From: Alphaproteobacteria bacterium
GTDB taxonomy: Bacteria > Pseudomonadota > Alphaproteobacteria > GCA-2731375
Direction: 5' to 3'
Length of the DNA stretch: 64,000 bases
NCBI GenBank assembly: GCA_016776605.1
Contig: JADHTB010000017.1
Location: 1 to 64,000 of the forward strand
Below are positions 61,286-64,000 of this stretch, one piece after another; within the stretch, counting starts at the first letter, position 1; every line of letters starts with the position of its first letter. The notes beneath the pieces are model-generated. The model saw only the letters and a program-made list of their open reading frames with translations. It had not been told where the DNA came from and did no database searches. Both the position numbers and the translations under genes were made by a program.

Positions 61286-62890
61286 ATGGTAGCGAAGCGG
61301 GCGAAATTCCTTGGCTGGGGTTATGAAGGCGAGGGCCTGACCCCCGACGAACAGGAAATGGTGCTGACGCGTTATGCGGAACGCTTTGGCGTGGACGGCT
61401 TTGAGCGGATCGCCGCGCCGACGCCGGATATGGTTGATCTGCATGGCCCGCGTATCGGGGTGCCGGCCAAGCTGAAAGCGTTTTGTTCGACCGATGACTT
61501 CGACCGCCTGACCCACACCTATGGCAAAAGTTTCCCCGACTATGTGCGCATCTATGACAAGAATTTCGCCAATGCGCCGGACATCGTAGCCTTTGCCAAG
61601 TCCGAAAATGATGTGACGGACGTGTTGGATTGGGCCACCGGGGCCAATGTGGCGGTGATCCCCTTTGGTGGCGGTTCCACCGTGGTGGGCGGCATCGAAC
61701 CGGCGGTGGGTGGCGGCTTTGCCGGCACGCTGACTTTGGATCTGACCGGCCTGAACCAGATATTGGAGATCGACAAGACCTCGCGAGCGGCCCGCATGCA
61801 GGGCGGTATCCGCTGCCCGGATATCGAGGCCGGGTTGCGGCCCCACGGCCTGACCATGCGGCATTTCCCGCAAAGCTTTGATCTGGCGACCCTGGGCGGC
61901 ATGATCGCCACCCGGTCGGGCGGGCATTTTGCCACGCTTTACACACATATTGACGATTTCGTCGAAAGCACCCGTATGCTGACCCCCGCGGGCGCCATGG
62001 AAAGCCGCCGTCTGCCCGGCTCCGGCGCCGGGCCCAGCCCGGACCGTCTGGCAATCGGTTCGGAAGGCGCCCTGGGCATCATCACCGAAGCTTGGATGCG
62101 TTTGCAGGACCGCCCAACCCATCGGCGGTCCACCGCCATCAACTTCAATGACTTCAGCCGGGCGGTGGAGGCCGTGCGGCAGTTAACCCAATCAGGCCTG
62201 TTCCCCTCCAACGTGCGCCTGTTGGACCGCATGGAAGCCCTGTTGAACGGCGCCGGCGATGGCAGCCACGACGTGGTGGTGCTGGGCTTTGAAAGCGCCG
62301 ATCACCCGGTGGACGCCTGGATGGAACGCGGCCTGGCGATCTGCCGTGAACTGGGCGGCAGCTATGACGAGGCGGCCTCCAAAGCAGAGGACAGCAATAC
62401 CTCGGGCGCGGCGGGGGCCTGGCGCGCGGCCTTTATCAAGATGCCCCATTTCCGCGATGCCTTGATCTCGGCGGCGGTCATTTCCGATACCTTTGAAACC
62501 GCTATCACCTGGGATAAATTCCACAGCTTCCACGAAAATGTCACGGCCGCGACGGAGCAGGCGATAGAGGACGTGACCGGCGCCAAGGGCATCGTCACCT
62601 GCCGTTTCACCCACGCCTATCCAGACGGCGCGGCGCCGTACTACACATTCCAGGGGTTGGGCAAACATGGCGGCCTGTCCGAACAGTGGCACGAAATCAA
62701 GCGGCGGGCCGCCGATGCCGTGATCGACAATGGCGGCACCATCACCCACCATCACGCGGTCGGCCGCGACCACATGCCCTGGTACGAGCGGCAACGGCCG
62801 GCGGTTTTCGGCCTGGCCCTGCAAGGCGCCAAGGACAAATTGGACCCGGCCGGAATTCTCAACCCCGGTGTTATCGTTCCACTGGCATAA
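61286..62890 (+). CDS. FAD-dependent oxidase-fold protein, alkylglycerone-phosphate synthase-like
   Basis: The 534-residue flavoprotein has the FAD-binding-4 region with PFGGGSTVVGGIEP, the ATLGGMIATRSGGHFATLYTHI segment, and the C-terminal THHHAVGRDHMPWYERQRP. The last resembles the HHHGVGK motif of alkyldihydroxyacetonephosphate synthase (from memory), which makes ether lipids. Similar bacterial proteins are also D-lactate or glycolate oxidase relatives. ATG 61286 has GGAGGT five bases upstream. It precedes the FAH-family gene by 16 nt. Confidence 0.85.
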   Translation: MVAKRAKFLGWGYEGEGLTPDEQEMVLTRYAERFGVDGFERIAAPTPDMVDLHGPRIGVPAKLKAFCSTDDFDRLTHTYGKSFPDYVRIYDKNFANAPDIVAFAKSENDVTDVLDWATGANVAVIPFGGGSTVVGGIEPAVGGGFAGTLTLDLTGLNQILEIDKTSRAARMQGGIRCPDIEAGLRPHGLTMRHFPQSFDLATLGGMIATRSGGHFATLYTHIDDFVESTRMLTPAGAMESRRLPGSGAGPSPDRLAIGSEGALGIITEAWMRLQDRPTHRRSTAINFNDFSRAVEAVRQLTQSGLFPSNVRLLDRMEALLNGAGDGSHDVVVLGFESADHPVDAWMERGLAICRELGGSYDEAASKAEDSNTSGAAGAWRAAFIKMPHFRDALISAAVISDTFETAITWDKFHSFHENVTAATEQAIEDVTGAKGIVTCRFTHAYPDGAAPYYTFQGLGKHGGLSEQWHEIKRRAADAVIDNGGTITHHHAVGRDHMPWYERQRPAVFGLALQGAKDKLDPAGILNPGVIVPLA

Positions 62891-62906
62891 GTAGGAGGGC
62901 AGCAGC

Positions 62907-63755
62907 ATGAAATTATTGAGCTTCAGTACGCGGACCGGGGATAGTTACGGGCTGGTGCATGGCGACGGCGTGATCGATCTGGGCCAACGGCTGGGCGGCA
63001 AGTATGCCGATCTGCGTTCATTGTTGGAGGGCGACGGCCTGGCCGAGGCCGCGGCAACGGCAAAGGGCGCGTCCGCCGATTACGGCCTTGACGCCATTAC
63101 CTATCACCAAGTCATTCCCAACGCCCGGCGGATCATCTGCATCGGCCTGAACTACCGCGAACATGCGGCGGAAATGGGCATGGATTTTCCCGAAAATCCG
63201 TCGCTGTTTTCCAAATGGCCCGACGCCCTGGTCGGCCATGAACAGGACATAGTGCGGCCCAGGGCCTCGAGCCATTTTGACTATGAAGGCGAACTGGCCT
63301 TTATTATCGGCAAGCCGGGCCGCCATATAACGGAAGGCGAGGCCATGGCCCATGTGGCCGGCTATACCCCATTCCTGGATGGCAGCGTGCGCGACTTTCA
63401 AGGTCAGTCGGTGATCGCCGGCAAGAACTTTCAACACAGCGGCTCCTGCGGCCCGTGGATGACCACCGCCGACGAAGTGCCCGACCCCACGAAGCTGCAG
63501 TTGACTACACGGCTAAACGGCAACGTGGTGCAGAATGAAAGCACCGAGCAATTGTTTTATTCGGTCGCCAACATCATCGCCTATATCTCGCAATTCACGC
63601 CGTTGCATCCGGGCGACGTCATCGCCACCGGCACGCCCAGCGGCGTGGGCGCGGGCCGCAAGCCGCCGTTGTGGATGAAACCCGGCGACCGCATCGAGGT
63701 GGAGATTTCCGGCCTGGGCTGCCTCGCCAACAACGTGGTGGCGGAGGAAGGTTAG
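62907..63755 (+). CDS. Fumarylacetoacetate hydrolase (FAH) family enzyme
   Basis: The 282-residue enzyme has the FAH metal motif: IICIGLNYREHAAEMGM, DYEGELAFIIGKPGRHI with the acidic metal ligands, and GYTPFLDGSVRDFQ; the late IATGTPSGVGAGRKPP completes the active site. Family members hydrolyse or decarboxylate acyl-pyruvates and related diketo acids, or have ureidoglycolate lyase-like activity. Start ATG 62907 follows GGAGGGCAGCAGC. It is probably cotranscribed with the upstream AGPS-like gene. Confidence 0.92.
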   Translation: MKLLSFSTRTGDSYGLVHGDGVIDLGQRLGGKYADLRSLLEGDGLAEAAATAKGASADYGLDAITYHQVIPNARRIICIGLNYREHAAEMGMDFPENPSLFSKWPDALVGHEQDIVRPRASSHFDYEGELAFIIGKPGRHITEGEAMAHVAGYTPFLDGSVRDFQGQSVIAGKNFQHSGSCGPWMTTADEVPDPTKLQLTTRLNGNVVQNESTEQLFYSVANIIAYISQFTPLHPGDVIATGTPSGVGAGRKPPLWMKPGDRIEVEISGLGCLANNVVAEEG

Positions 63756-63814
63756 AGTATCCGTTATAGGCAAGGCCTAATTTCAATCCAAGCTCGGTTA
63801 ACTTTGAATGCGCG

Positions 63815-64000
63815 CTAGGTCGCCTGCACCCAACTTTGCAGGATGGCATGGGCTTGCCGGCCATCACGCACGAACCGCGCGGCCTGGGGTTGATCGCTGG
63901 CCGCGAATTCCAGGCGGTAACCGTTCGGGTCGTGAAAATAAATCGAGCTGAAGACGCCGTGATCAATGGGGCCTTCGACATCGATACCCTGGGCGGTCAG
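63815..64000 (-). CDS. VOC-family protein, C-terminal fragment at the window edge
   Basis: The last 61 residues of a minus-strand gene enter from the right edge. The segment SSIYFHDPNGYRLEFAAS is a classical VOC C-terminal module with the metal-binding glutamate, and the protein ends at TAG 63815-63817 (complement). Start and N-terminal half lie outside the window. Confidence 0.8.
   Translation of the reverse strand: MTAQGIDVEGPIDHGVFSSIYFHDPNGYRLEFAASDQPQAARFVRDGRQAHAILQSWVQAT

Noticed and set aside
1..64000. tRNA, rRNA, CRISPR arrays, integrases or phage genes
   Set aside because: Gaps were read on both strands; no cloverleaf, repeat-spacer array or mobile-element protein was seen.

Overview
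The window is a compact, GC-rich, single-chromosome style stretch of about 64 kb. It most likely comes from an alphaproteobacterium of the Rhodospirillales type. The main reasons are the three-gene proton-translocating transhydrogenase (pntAA-pntAB-pntB), which has the subunit layout and lengths known from Rhodospirillum rubrum, the fused indolepyruvate ferredoxin oxidoreductase, and the many class III CoA-transferase, acyl-CoA dehydrogenase, nitronate monooxygenase and VOC genes. About 59 protein-coding genes are supported. I saw no rRNA, tRNA, CRISPR array, complete insertion sequence or phage gene. Genes are packed in short operons on both strands, and only one gap exceeds 300 bases (32048-32462).

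Layout. 1-8.5 kb: amino-sugar recycling (GlcNAc kinase, nagA), then an SDR, the fused indolepyruvate oxidoreductase and an NtrC-type regulator. 8.5-15 kb: peptidase PepF, a UbiB-family protein and the transhydrogenase operon. 15-25 kb: a CBS-domain histidine kinase, a cytosine deaminase of the fungal FCY1 type, a tartrate/malate-type dehydrogenase, an SDR lacking the catalytic YxxxK, a GMC oxidoreductase, a UGSC-family selenoprotein, a luciferase-like oxidoreductase and a CobW GTPase. 25-32 kb: a drug/metabolite-type exporter and glutamate synthase (gltD, gltB). 32-44.5 kb: a catabolic region with an alpha-hydroxyacid oxidase, cupin, amidohydrolase, two class III CoA-transferases, a 2-hydroxyacyl-CoA lyase, an SDR and a nitronate monooxygenase. 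44.5-55 kb: a second nitronate monooxygenase, an amidohydrolase, an ADP-forming acyl-CoA synthetase, an acyl-CoA dehydrogenase, an enoyl-CoA hydratase, a NUDIX protein and others. 55-64 kb: a MetE-like protein, rpoH, rluD, a JAMM protease, threonine aldolase, an MBL hydrolase, an AGPS-like flavoprotein and a FAH-family enzyme.

The most notable object is at 21358-23022 on the minus strand. What looks like two genes is one 554-residue reading frame interrupted by a single in-frame TGA. The TGA sits in the context TGA-Gly-Ser-Cys, the signature of the UGSC selenoprotein family. An 8-bp stem with a G-containing 5-nt loop lies just downstream at a distance expected for a bacterial SECIS element. 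The genome should therefore encode SelA, SelB, SelD and tRNA-Sec outside this window.

A second system of interest is the CoA-transferase / 2-hydroxyacyl-CoA lyase / SDR run at 38143-41869. By inference it could form a formyl-CoA-recycling route that shortens 2-hydroxyacids by one carbon. Two classes of dispersed palindromic repeat were also found: a GGGGACACAATACTTAT palindrome (two copies) and a TAGAGCA motif that supplies the TAG stop codon of four separate genes.
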